From: Anaerolinea sp.
Lineage (GTDB): Bacteria; Chloroflexota; Anaerolineae; Anaerolineales; Anaerolineaceae
Reading direction: 5' to 3'
NCBI GenBank assembly: GCA_029975965.1
Contig: JARKOV010000172.1
Span: forward strand, 3,894-67,893
Length of the DNA stretch: 64,000 nucleotides
The notes beneath the pieces are model-generated. The model had not been told where the DNA came from. It worked only from the letters and a program-made list of their open reading frames with translations, and ran no database searches. Shown in pieces: positions 29,111 through 37,417 of this stretch. Position numbers and translations under genes: made by a program. The stretch's first letter is position 1. Every line of letters starts with the position of its first letter.

Positions 29111-29884
29111 ATGAGCGAGAAAAAACCAAAGGTTGTGACGATCATCCAGGCGCGCATGGCTTCCAGCCGGCTGCCGGGCAAGGTGCTGCTGGACCTGGGC
29201 GGACAGCCCGTGCTGGCCTGGGCGGTGGAGCGCTGCCGCAAGGCGCGCCGGGTGGACGAGGTGGTGGTGGCGACCACCCTCGACCCTGCCGACGAGCCGA
29301 TCGCGGCGTTGTGCGCGGAGCGCGGCTGGCCGGTGTTCCGCGGCGACCAGTTCGACGTGCTCGACCGCTACTACCAGGCGGCGCGCCGGTTCGGGGCCGA
29401 GGTGATTGTGCGCGTCACCGCCGATTGCCCGTTGATCGACCCGGCTGTCGTCGACGAAGTGCTGGAGGCGTTCGATTCGCGCAAGGTGGATTTCGCGGCT
29501 AACCGCCTGCCCCCGCCCTGGAAACGCACCTGGCCGATTGGGCTGGATACCGAGGTGTGCAGCTTCGCCGGGCTGGAGCGCGCCTGGCGTGAGGCCGCGC
29601 TGAAGCATGAGCGCGAGCACGTGATGCCCTATTTCTACGACAGCCCCGGGCGCTTCAACATCTACGTGGTCGAGCATGAGCCGGATTACGGTGAGATGCG
29701 CTGGACGGTGGACACGCCGGAAGACCTTGCGCTGCTGCGTGAGGTGGTGGCACGCTCCGGCGGGCGGATGGATGTTCCCTGGCAGGAGGTGCTGGACCTC
29801 GTCTTGCGCGAGCCGCACCTGGCGCAGATCAACGCCGCGGTGCAGCACAAATCTGGGTCGGACACCGACGAACGGATGAGGTAA
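29111..29884 (+). CDS. spsF: SpsF-type cytidylyltransferase
   Basis: This 257-residue protein is a member of the SpsF/CMP-KDO-synthetase-like nucleotidyltransferase family. The N-terminal signature VVTIIQARMASSRLPGKVL binds the nucleotide, with VVVATTLDPADEP and RVTADCPLIDP following. In Bacillus spore coat polysaccharide clusters SpsF occurs with the NeuB-like SpsE. Here a NeuB-like gene with SAF domain lies about 3.2 kb upstream, so activation of that nonulosonic acid with CMP is the likely role. Confidence 0.85.
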   Translation: MSEKKPKVVTIIQARMASSRLPGKVLLDLGGQPVLAWAVERCRKARRVDEVVVATTLDPADEPIAALCAERGWPVFRGDQFDVLDRYYQAARRFGAEVIVRVTADCPLIDPAVVDEVLEAFDSRKVDFAANRLPPPWKRTWPIGLDTEVCSFAGLERAWREAALKHEREHVMPYFYDSPGRFNIYVVEHEPDYGEMRWTVDTPEDLALLREVVARSGGRMDVPWQEVLDLVLREPHLAQINAAVQHKSGSDTDERMR

Positions 29885-29890
29885 AGGACG

Positions 29891-30802
29891 ATGCCCAAAC
29901 TGGCGATATTTTCAGCGCCCAAGCCGTTCACCAACCCGCACATTGCGGTCATCCAGCGCAACGCGATTCGCTCGTGGCTGGCGCTGGGCGACGAGGTGGA
30001 GGTGATGGTGTTGGGCGAGGAGGAAGGGCTGGCCGAGGCCGCCGCAGCGCTGGGTGTGCGGCATATCCCCCAGGTGCAGCGCACGCCGGCAGGCACGCCG
30101 CTGGTGTCTTCGATGCTGGCCCTGGCGCGCGAGCACTCCGTCAGCCCATTGCTGTGCTGCGTCAACGCCGATATATTGCTCTTGCCCGAGGTGGTGAGCG
30201 CGGCGCAGCGTGTGGCGGAGCAGGCGCGGCAGTTCCTCGTCGTCGGGCAGCGCTGGGACCTGGACGTGCGCGAAGATCTGGAATTTGGCGCAAGTTGGGC
30301 AGATGGTTTGCGCAAGCGCGTGCAAGCCGAGGGCAGCCTGCACAAGGCGACCGGCTCCGATTACTTTGTCTTCCCGCGCGAATGCTTCAGCGATATGCCG
30401 CCCTTCGCCATCGGGCGCGCCGGCTGGGATAACTGGATGATCTACGCCGGGCGCACGCGCGGATGGCCGGTGGTGGACGCCACCGCGGACATCCAGATCG
30501 TGCACCAAAACCACGATTACAGCCACCTGCCGGGGGGGCAGCCGCATTACCGCCACCCGGAGACCTTCGAGAATATCCGCCTGGCGGGCGGAAGGCGCGC
30601 CATCTTCGAGCTGCCGGATGCCAGCCACCGGCTGGTGGGGGGCAGGCTGGTGCGCCCCAGGCTGAGCTGGAAACGCTTCTGGCGCGAGGTGGAGATCTTC
30701 CCGCTGGTGAAACTGCACTCCTACGCGCTGGCGCAGTTGTTTTACGCGGCTTTCCACCCGCTCAAAGCCTACCGTGAGGCACGCTCATCGCGCAGCGGCT
30801 GA
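29891..30802 (+). CDS. Putative GT-A-type glycosyltransferase
   Basis: The 303-residue protein begins KLAIFSAPKPFTNPHIAVIQRNAI and contains CCVNADILLLPEV near residue 95, an acidic patch that could bind metal as in GT-A enzymes, and a later WDNWMIYAGRTRGWPVVDA segment. I know similar proteins only as uncharacterised members of glycan clusters. There is no signal peptide. It starts 6 bp after spsF, so the two are co-transcribed. A glycosyltransferase role is the best guess. Confidence 0.6.
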   Translation: MPKLAIFSAPKPFTNPHIAVIQRNAIRSWLALGDEVEVMVLGEEEGLAEAAAALGVRHIPQVQRTPAGTPLVSSMLALAREHSVSPLLCCVNADILLLPEVVSAAQRVAEQARQFLVVGQRWDLDVREDLEFGASWADGLRKRVQAEGSLHKATGSDYFVFPRECFSDMPPFAIGRAGWDNWMIYAGRTRGWPVVDATADIQIVHQNHDYSHLPGGQPHYRHPETFENIRLAGGRRAIFELPDASHRLVGGRLVRPRLSWKRFWREVEIFPLVKLHSYALAQLFYAAFHPLKAYREARSSRSG

Positions 30803-30847
30803 GCACTCGTTACCACATCGCTCGTTGTCTTCTCACCAGGAGAGATC

Positions 30848-31810
30848 ATGCGCATCGGACAGAACCCGGCAAAATACGTCAAAGAGGTCGCTAAACCCGC
30901 GCGGGTGACCACGGCGGTCTTGAATTACATCCCATTCTTGAGCGGCTTTTACGCCGAGGCGCTGGACGTGCTGAAAGCCTGCCTGGAAAGCGCGCGCAAC
31001 GACCCCGGGGCGGAGATGGATTTGCTGGTTTTCGACAACGGCTCGTGCGAGGAAGCGCGCCAGTGGCTGCTGGACGAGCACCAGGCCGGGCGCATCCAGT
31101 ACCTGATCCTCTCTGAGAGGAATCTGGGCAAGGGCGGGGCGTGGAACGTGATCCTGGGCGGCGCGCCGGGCGAGGTGCTCAGCTACGCCGACAGCGATGT
31201 GCTCTTTTCGCCGGGCTGGTTGAAACGCTCGCTGGAAATCCTGGAGACTTACCCTCAGGTGGGCATGGTCACGGCGCGACCGTTCCGCACGCGCGAGGAT
31301 TTCTACACGGCGACGGTGGCATGGGGTGAAGCGAACGCCGAGGTGCAGCTCGAGCGCGGCGCGCTGGTGCCCTGGGAGACCTTTCTGGAATTTGACCTCA
31401 GCCTGGGTCAAAGCGAAGCGGAAATTCGCCAGCACTACGAATCCACCCAGGATGTGCGCCTGACCTTTCGCGGCGTGCCGAGCTATGCGGGGGCGTCGCA
31501 CTGGCAGTTCACCGCCTGGAAGAGCACGCTGCAGCAATTCTTGCCCTTCACCATGGACCGCCCGATGGGCCAGGTGCGCCAACTGGATGAGCGCATGAAC
31601 GCGGCGGGTTTGTTGCGCCTGATGACGGCCGATCCGCTGGCGATGAATATGAGCAACACGCTGCGCGGGGTTCGCTCCGCTCGAGGCGCGGGTGGAGCGC
31701 CGGCGGCGAACGCGAGGGCGAAGAAGAACCCTCTGCTGGATTTTCCGCCGCTCAAGAAAGCGCTGCTCGCGCTGTACGACGCAATTTTCCGCTGGTATTA
31801 CGACCGGTGA
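30848..31810 (+). CDS. Glycosyltransferase family 2
   Basis: This 320-residue GT-A fold protein has VTTAVLNYIPFLSG at the N-terminus, LLVFDNGSCEEA near residue 60, NLGKGGAWN and the metal-binding SYADSDVLFSPGW near residue 115. The C-terminal third is atypical and ends with a basic/hydrophobic stretch that may be membrane-associated. AGGAGAG lies just upstream of the ATG. It is followed 34 bp later by a GT-B gene. The transferred sugar is not known. Confidence 0.82.
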   Translation: MRIGQNPAKYVKEVAKPARVTTAVLNYIPFLSGFYAEALDVLKACLESARNDPGAEMDLLVFDNGSCEEARQWLLDEHQAGRIQYLILSERNLGKGGAWNVILGGAPGEVLSYADSDVLFSPGWLKRSLEILETYPQVGMVTARPFRTREDFYTATVAWGEANAEVQLERGALVPWETFLEFDLSLGQSEAEIRQHYESTQDVRLTFRGVPSYAGASHWQFTAWKSTLQQFLPFTMDRPMGQVRQLDERMNAAGLLRLMTADPLAMNMSNTLRGVRSARGAGGAPAANARAKKNPLLDFPPLKKALLALYDAIFRWYYDR

Positions 31811-31844
31811 GACTTCGATGACACAGGGTGCATAGATCAGATTC

Positions 31845-33308
31845 ATGGCGAACCAGACGATTTTCATCAGCGCGGACCACGGCCTTTCGGTGGTGTATTT
31901 CTTGCAGACCGGCGTGCTGCCCACCTTGCTGGAGGGCGGCTTGCAGGTGGTCTTGCTCACCGACGACGGGCTGAAAGAGCAGATCGAGCGGCGCTTTGGG
32001 CAGCCGGGATTGGTGGTGGAAGGGCTGCGTTTTGCCCAGTGCCGCGCCTATTTCGAGGGACAGGCGCATTCGCTGCAGCATTGGGTGCATTTTTTGCGCT
32101 GGATGGGCGGCTCGGACCTCATCAACACCAACGCGATGGACGGTCACCTGCGCCAGATGGGTCACGAGGCTTCGCCGCGCGGGAAGCGCATCATGCCGCT
32201 GATTCGCGCGCTGACCTACACGCTGCGCCACTCGCGGCTGGCGCGCCAGGCGTTGATGAGCGTGCAGCGCCGCTTCACCGCGAACATTTACACCGACCTG
32301 TTCGAGAAGTATCGTCCCACGCTGGTCGTGGCGGCGACGCCGGGCTGGCGTTGGGACCGCTACCTGCTGCGCGAGGCGGCGGCGCGTGGAATCGACACCG
32401 CGGTGGCGATTGTCGGCTGGGATAACCCCTCCAGTTACCGCCTGCCGGGCGCGCCGGTGAAATACGCCACCTGCTGGTCGGAAATCCAGAAGCGGGAGCT
32501 GGTGCTCGGCGCAGATTGGGCGCCCGAGCGAGTGCACATCGGCGGAATTCCCTCCTACGACGGGTACTTCGAGCGCACCTGGCAGATGCCGCGCGAGGAA
32601 TATTTCAAGCTGCATGGGTTAGACCCGCAGCGCAAGTTATTGGCCTACGCTTGCTCGTTCGTGACCTTCTCGCCCAACTTCGCCAACATCCAGGCGCTGG
32701 CGGAGCTGGTCAACACGGAGTCGCTCAGCCAGCCGAGCCAGTTGCTCATCCGGCTGCACCCCAACCACTTCATGCCGGGCTCGCTGTATGAGGGCGAAGC
32801 GCAGCGAGTGCGCGCGTTGATCCGCGACATGCCGCACGTGCACCTGGTCGAGCCGGTGCCGCTGGGCGGCGAGCTGGGCTATTACTCCGGGGAGGACATG
32901 CCCGAGAAAGCCTCGATGATGGCCTACGCCGACGTTTTCCTGACGGTCTATTCGACCATGGTAGTGGAAACGGCCGTTCACGATCGCCCGATCATCAGCG
33001 TGTGCATCGACGTGCCGGGTGGGTGGAACACGCCTGGCAAGTTCTCGCTCTCGCTGCGTGAAATCGGCGAGTGGCCGACGCACCAGCGCTTTCGCGCGGC
33101 GGGCGCCGGGCGGGTGACCTTCAACGCGCAGGAGCTGCGCGAAACGTTGGACTTTTACCTCGAGAATCCGCAGGCAGACCACGAGGAGCGGGTAAAGTTC
33201 ATCCGTGACGAGTGCACCTTCACCGACGGCTCGGCGGGGAGGAGAACGGGAGCCTATTTGCTTGGGTTGGTAGAAAAAAATGGGGCTGGATTCTCAGGAG
33301 TGCGATGA
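31845..33308 (+). CDS. Capsule-type GT-B protein, unidentified
   Basis: A 487-residue cytoplasmic protein with two Rossmann-like halves. The first begins TIFISADHGLSVVYFLQTG; the second has LLIRLHPNHF near residue 305 and SMMAYADVFLTVYSTMVVETAVHDRPII near 360. This order (an RxHP motif, then a TVYST/VVETA motif) is shared by KpsS/LipB-like and CDP-glycerol glycerophosphotransferase-like proteins. The protein is of the same general type as those at 20149 and 39629. Its end overlaps the next gene by ATGA. The substrate is not predictable. Confidence 0.65.
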   Translation: MANQTIFISADHGLSVVYFLQTGVLPTLLEGGLQVVLLTDDGLKEQIERRFGQPGLVVEGLRFAQCRAYFEGQAHSLQHWVHFLRWMGGSDLINTNAMDGHLRQMGHEASPRGKRIMPLIRALTYTLRHSRLARQALMSVQRRFTANIYTDLFEKYRPTLVVAATPGWRWDRYLLREAAARGIDTAVAIVGWDNPSSYRLPGAPVKYATCWSEIQKRELVLGADWAPERVHIGGIPSYDGYFERTWQMPREEYFKLHGLDPQRKLLAYACSFVTFSPNFANIQALAELVNTESLSQPSQLLIRLHPNHFMPGSLYEGEAQRVRALIRDMPHVHLVEPVPLGGELGYYSGEDMPEKASMMAYADVFLTVYSTMVVETAVHDRPIISVCIDVPGGWNTPGKFSLSLREIGEWPTHQRFRAAGAGRVTFNAQELRETLDFYLENPQADHEERVKFIRDECTFTDGSAGRRTGAYLLGLVEKNGAGFSGVR

Positions 33309-34273
33309 AATTCTTGATTGCGGGATACGGATCGATTGGGCGGCGGCACCTGCGCAACCTGCAGGAGCTGGGTGAGCGGGACATCTTGCTTTACCGCACC
33401 CGCCGCAGCACGCTGCCGGAGGACGAGATTGCCGGGCTGCCCGTGGAAACCGACCTGACCGCTGCGCTGGCTCGCCGCCCCGACGCGGTGATTGTGGCCA
33501 ACCCGACCGCCCTGCACCTGGATGTGGCCATCCCGGCGGCGGAGATGGGCTGCGCGATTCTGCTCGAAAAGCCGGTCGCGCAAGACCTGTCCCGCCTGCC
33601 CGAGCTGCGCTCGGCAGCCCAGCGCGGCGGGGCGCGCATCCTGGTCGGCTTTCAATTGCGCTACCACCCAACTTTGCAGACTGCGGCGCGCCTGTTGGCG
33701 GAAGGCGCGATCGGCAAGGTGGTTTCGGCGCGCGCGCACTGGGGCGAATACCTGCCGAACTGGCATCCCTGGGAGGATTATCGCCTGGGGTATGCCGCGC
33801 GCAGCGACCTGGGAGGCGGAGTCATCCTCACCCTGTGCCATCCGTTCGATTACCTGCGCTGGCTGGTCGGCGACTACCGCGTGGAGTGGTGCGCCGGCGG
33901 CTCCTTGGGGCTGGGGCTGGACGTGGAAGACTGCGCTGACATCGGGCTGCGTTTCGAGCAGGGCGCCTCTGGCACGCTGCACCTGGATTACCTCCAGCAA
34001 CCCACCGCGCACACGCTGGAGGTGATCGGAACAGGCGGCACGCTGCGCTGGGACAACGCCGACGCCCGGCTGATGTGCTACCGCTCGGAAACGGGAGAAT
34101 GGGCCACCTATGGGCCGCCCGAAGGGTTCGAGCGAAACCACCTCTTTCTGGACGAGATGCGCCATTTCCTGGCTGTCGCGCGCAATCAGGTGACTCCGGC
34201 CTGCACATTGGAGGACGGCGCGCGCGCCCTCGAGCTGGCGCTTTCGGCGCGGGAGAAGTTAAAAGGGATATAA
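33305..34273 (+). CDS. Gfo/Idh/MocA-family sugar oxidoreductase
   Basis: The 322-residue NAD(P)-dependent oxidoreductase has the N-terminal Rossmann motif GYGSIGRRH near residue 7 and the family motif LLEKPVAQD near residue 90, followed by an alpha/beta domain. Gfo/Idh enzymes oxidise or reduce ring hydroxyls of sugars and occur in nonulosonic acid clusters (PtmF-like context). The ATG at 33305 overlaps the previous stop; an in-frame start at 33212 would overlap by nearly 100 bp. A PtmA-like SDR, NeuA fusion and NeuB follow after the lipoproteins. Confidence 0.85.
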   Translation: MKFLIAGYGSIGRRHLRNLQELGERDILLYRTRRSTLPEDEIAGLPVETDLTAALARRPDAVIVANPTALHLDVAIPAAEMGCAILLEKPVAQDLSRLPELRSAAQRGGARILVGFQLRYHPTLQTAARLLAEGAIGKVVSARAHWGEYLPNWHPWEDYRLGYAARSDLGGGVILTLCHPFDYLRWLVGDYRVEWCAGGSLGLGLDVEDCADIGLRFEQGASGTLHLDYLQQPTAHTLEVIGTGGTLRWDNADARLMCYRSETGEWATYGPPEGFERNHLFLDEMRHFLAVARNQVTPACTLEDGARALELALSAREKLKGI

Positions 34274-34274
34274 T
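34269..34274 (+). promoter_or_regulatory. Possible -10 element before the lipoprotein triplet
   Basis: A perfect TATAAT overlaps the stop codon region of the oxidoreductase, 69 bp before the first lipoprotein start. No strong -35 is seen. A small hairpin (CCCGTT/AACGGG) lies in the leader at about 34307-34324. Confidence 0.3.
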
Positions 34275-34343
34275 AGGCTGTCACCCGGTCGGCTCACCAC
34301 CCGTTGCAGCAAACGGGGGGGCCCCGGCCCGGCATATCGTTCT

Positions 34344-35102
34344 ATGAAGGCAACCATCATCGGAATGCGTAACGATTTATTGAAACTGTCCGCGGTGCTG
34401 ATCCTGCTGGCGGCCCTGGCCGCCTGTGCGCCGGCTGAGGCCGCTCCGACCGCCACGCCCATACCCAGCGAAACACCCGCTCCGGCAGCCAGCGCGACGA
34501 ATACCCCGACCGTCTCGCCCACGGCCAGCGCGACGCGCACCCCGCGACCGACCGACACGCTCACGCCCTCACCCTCGCCGACCCCCCTGGCGGCCTTCGA
34601 CCAGGCCAAACCGATCCAACTGGCCAGCGGGGTGGGTGGCTGGAACCTGACCTTTGTCGTTCCCAACCTGAACAAAGCGGTCAACGTGATTGCGGCGGGA
34701 ATCCAGTTCAACTGTGCCTACGACGAGCGATACCCCGAGCGCCTGTTTTGCTACGGCCTGTCGCGCCCGCCGCTGGACCAGACGATCACGCTGGCCTTCC
34801 TGGACACGGAGAGCGGCCGGGTGCTGTACCAGTCGCAGACGGTGTTCGCCTCGGCGGCGTTCCCGACCGCTGTGCCGGTGGGAAACCCGGAGACCAACTG
34901 CCCTCAGCGCGGCCAGAACGTGACCTGCGAGACAGAGTGCCGGGTGGATCCCAGCACCAACATCCCTTGCATCGTCTCGACCTGCTACGATGCCTGCGGG
35001 CATTACTTCTCGGTCGATTCCTGCCCCGGTGGGGTCAGTGTGTGGAATGTGTGCAGCGATGCGCAGTGGCAGGAATTGAAGACGCGCTTCAACATTCCTT
35101 AG
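34344..35102 (+). CDS. Cysteine-rich lipoprotein, tandem paralogue 1
   Basis: This 252-residue protein has a type II signal peptide with lipobox LAAC (Cys28), then a Thr/Pro/Ser-rich linker (about 30-85) and a C-terminal domain with ten conserved cysteines. Within that domain are LFCYGLSRPPLD, NCPQRGQNVTCETEC and the PCIVSTCYDACG segment, ending in a QW..LK..FNIP tail. I do not recognise the family. It should be anchored at the outer face of the membrane, with the linker projecting the domain through the envelope. Two paralogues follow directly. Its place between a sugar oxidoreductase and a nonulosonic acid pathway suggests a glycan-linked role. Confidence 0.8.
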   Translation: MKATIIGMRNDLLKLSAVLILLAALAACAPAEAAPTATPIPSETPAPAASATNTPTVSPTASATRTPRPTDTLTPSPSPTPLAAFDQAKPIQLASGVGGWNLTFVVPNLNKAVNVIAAGIQFNCAYDERYPERLFCYGLSRPPLDQTITLAFLDTESGRVLYQSQTVFASAAFPTAVPVGNPETNCPQRGQNVTCETECRVDPSTNIPCIVSTCYDACGHYFSVDSCPGGVSVWNVCSDAQWQELKTRFNIP

Positions 35103-35113
35103 GGGGGACGTCC

Positions 35114-35854
35114 ATGATTCGAAAGATAATGACCGCCGCGATGTTGCTCTTCCTCGCCGCCTGCACCCCAGCAGCGGCGGTTGCGCCATCCGCGACCCCA
35201 CCGCCGGAAAACACACCGACCATCGCTTCTGCCACGGCGGTGCTGGTGCCGGTCACCTCGCTGTTGACCGAGACCGTCGCGCCGAGCGCCACCGCGACCA
35301 AAACGACGTCGCCCACGCCGAGCCAGTCGCCGACCGCGGCGGTTGACCTGCAGCAGGCGCAGGTGATCAACATCCTCAACGGCGTTGGCGGGATCAGCCT
35401 GGTGGTCAAAATTGCCCATATCGCCACGCCGTATGACATGATCCTGGCGGGGATCAAATACACCTGCCACCTCGAAGCGCAGTATCCCGACTGGCTATTG
35501 TGCTGGGGACTCTCCCGCCCGCCCCTGGACGAGCAGGTCAACCAGGCCTTCGTGGACCAGGCCAGCGGCAAGGTGATCTTCGAGCAAAAGGTGATCCTCA
35601 GCTCGGCGCTGCTGCCGACCGCCTTGCCTGAGGGCTACGGGTTTACCAACTGCCCGGACCGGGGCAAAAACATCAGTTGTGAAACGGAATGCCGCCTGGA
35701 TTACGACGGCAACCCCTGCATCGTGGCGACCTGCACCGACGCCTGCGGGTTGTACCGCTCGGTGCACTCCTGTCCGGATGATATGCCCCTGCCATCGCAA
35801 TTGTGCAGCGCGGAGCAGTGGGCGGAAGCGAAAGCGAAGTATGGCATCCCGTAG
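35114..35854 (+). CDS. Cysteine-rich lipoprotein, tandem paralogue 2
   Basis: The 246-residue protein has the lipobox LAAC (Cys17), a Ser/Thr/Pro-rich linker (about 18-75) and the same C-terminal domain as its neighbours: LLCWGLSRPPLD, NCPDRGKNISCETEC, PCIVATCTDACG and a C-terminal QW.....KYGIP. The ATG at 35114 follows GGGGGG and gives a clean signal peptide; a start further upstream in the frame would cover the preceding paralogue and is rejected. The gene starts 11 bp after the first copy and its end overlaps the third. Confidence 0.8.
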   Translation: MIRKIMTAAMLLFLAACTPAAAVAPSATPPPENTPTIASATAVLVPVTSLLTETVAPSATATKTTSPTPSQSPTAAVDLQQAQVINILNGVGGISLVVKIAHIATPYDMILAGIKYTCHLEAQYPDWLLCWGLSRPPLDEQVNQAFVDQASGKVIFEQKVILSSALLPTALPEGYGFTNCPDRGKNISCETECRLDYDGNPCIVATCTDACGLYRSVHSCPDDMPLPSQLCSAEQWAEAKAKYGIP

Positions 35855-36584
35855 CGTATTGGTGGTGCTGTGCGCATTCGTAATCGGGCTGGCGGGCTGC
35901 CAGCCGCGTGCGGCGGCTGTTCCGCCAACCGCCGATGCGGTTGCCAGTGCGACCTCGCTGCCCACAGCGAGCCCGACGCAGCGGCCCAGCCACACGCCTC
36001 TGCCGTCACTCACCCCGACCCTGACGCGCACCGCTACCCTGGTCCCCTCGCCGGTGGTTTCACCGACCCTCGAGGTGGCTTATGCGGAGCTTAAGCTGCT
36101 ATCGGTGGAGAACCGCGTGGGCGGCTGGATGGTCACGTTCACCCTGCCGGGGATACGCCAGCCGCTCAAACTGCTCTTGGGCGGGAATACCTACAACTGC
36201 CTGGTCGACGACGATTACGCCGACCGCCTGTTTTGCCAGGGATTGGCCAAACCGGCTTACGACACGCCCCTGAGCCTGGCTTTCCTGGACGAGGGTACCG
36301 GCGCAAAGCTGTACGAATCCAGCCTGGTTTTTCCGAGCGCGTTGCTCGTCCCGCCCACGCCGGCCGGATGGGCCAACACCAACTGCGCCGAGCGTGGTCA
36401 AAACGTGAGCTGCGAGACCGAGTGCCGCATTGCCCCGAACGGCAGCCCGTGCATCGTGGCGACCTGCACGGATGCGTGCGGCCCTTATTTCTCGGTGCAT
36501 ACCTGCCCCGATATGTCGCTGGACTTCCCATCCTGCACGGCGGAGCAGTGGGCGTACATGAAAAAGCTGTACCAGATCCCCTGA
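35841..36584 (+). CDS. Cysteine-rich lipoprotein, tandem paralogue 3
   Basis: This 247-residue third copy has the lipobox LAGC (Cys20), a Thr/Pro-rich linker (about 25-75) and the ten-cysteine domain: LFCQGLAKPAYD, NCAERGQNVSCETEC, PCIVATCTDACG and the end LYQIP. It overlaps the second copy by 14 bp, a spacing that suggests translational coupling. The three copies differ strongly in linker but keep the cysteines, glycine and ETEC motif, so the folded domain is under selection. Function unknown; five disulfides are possible in an extracytoplasmic domain. Confidence 0.8.
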   Translation: MASRSVLVVLCAFVIGLAGCQPRAAAVPPTADAVASATSLPTASPTQRPSHTPLPSLTPTLTRTATLVPSPVVSPTLEVAYAELKLLSVENRVGGWMVTFTLPGIRQPLKLLLGGNTYNCLVDDDYADRLFCQGLAKPAYDTPLSLAFLDEGTGAKLYESSLVFPSALLVPPTPAGWANTNCAERGQNVSCETECRIAPNGSPCIVATCTDACGPYFSVHTCPDMSLDFPSCTAEQWAYMKKLYQIP

Positions 36585-36595
36585 GTGGAGCAACG

Positions 36596-37417
36596 ATGAG
36601 CGATGTTCTCGAAAAATTTAACTTGAAAGGCCGGGCGGCGGTCGTCACCGGTGGAGCCGGGCTGTTGGGCGTGGAATTTTGCCGCACGCTGGCTCAGGCC
36701 GGCGCCGGGGTGGTGGTGGCCGACTTAAATGCCGCCGCCGCCGAGCGGGTGGCAGGCGAGTTGCGCGCAGCCGGACTGACTGCGCTCCATGCCGTGCTGG
36801 ATGTGACCCAGCCCGAATCGGTGGCCGAGGTGGTGGCGACCTGCGTGGATGAATTTGGCAGCCTGGACGTGATCGTCAACTCGGCCGCGATGGACCCCAA
36901 GTTCGACGCTTCTCAGGCGGGCCAGCACGGCAACACCTTCGAGGATTACCCTCTGGCGCAGTGGCAGCAGGCCCTGGAGGTCAACCTGACGGGGGTTTTC
37001 CTGTGCTGCCAGGCGGCTGCGCGGCAAATGAAGGCGCAAGGCAAAGGCTCGATCATCAACATTTGCTCGACCTACGGGCTGGTGCCGCCGGACCAGCGCA
37101 TCTATGAGCGACCAGGCCAGCCCAGGCAGTACAAGCCCGCCTTCTACACCACCTCCAAAGCGGGCGTGCTCGGCCTGACCAAGTACATCGCGTCGTACTA
37201 CGCCGGGACGCAAATCCGCGCCAACTGCCTGACGCCCGGCGGGGTCTATAACCAGCATGATGAAACGTTCACCCGCAATTATGCCTACCGCACCATCCTG
37301 GGGCGCATGGCTGAGCGGGATGAGATGAACGGCGCGCTGCTCTTCCTGGCGTCCGATGCGTCGTCCTACATGACCGGTGGGAACGTGGTGGTGGACGGGG
37401 GGTGGACGGTATGGTGA
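36596..37417 (+). CDS. PtmA-like short-chain dehydrogenase
   Basis: The 273-residue classical SDR has the cofactor motif TGGAGLLG near residue 19, NSAAMDPKF, the STYGLVPPDQRIYE segment, active-site Tyr184 and Lys188 in YTTSKAG, and ends in a YMTGGNVVVDGGWT motif. These features match the PtmA type of flagellin-glycan nonulosonic acid pathways. GTGGAG lies upstream of the ATG. The stop overlaps the start of the NeuA-KdsC fusion gene, so it acts in the same pathway, probably adjusting a sugar hydroxyl or keto group. Confidence 0.85.
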   Translation: MSDVLEKFNLKGRAAVVTGGAGLLGVEFCRTLAQAGAGVVVADLNAAAAERVAGELRAAGLTALHAVLDVTQPESVAEVVATCVDEFGSLDVIVNSAAMDPKFDASQAGQHGNTFEDYPLAQWQQALEVNLTGVFLCCQAAARQMKAQGKGSIINICSTYGLVPPDQRIYERPGQPRQYKPAFYTTSKAGVLGLTKYIASYYAGTQIRANCLTPGGVYNQHDETFTRNYAYRTILGRMAERDEMNGALLFLASDASSYMTGGNVVVDGGWTVW

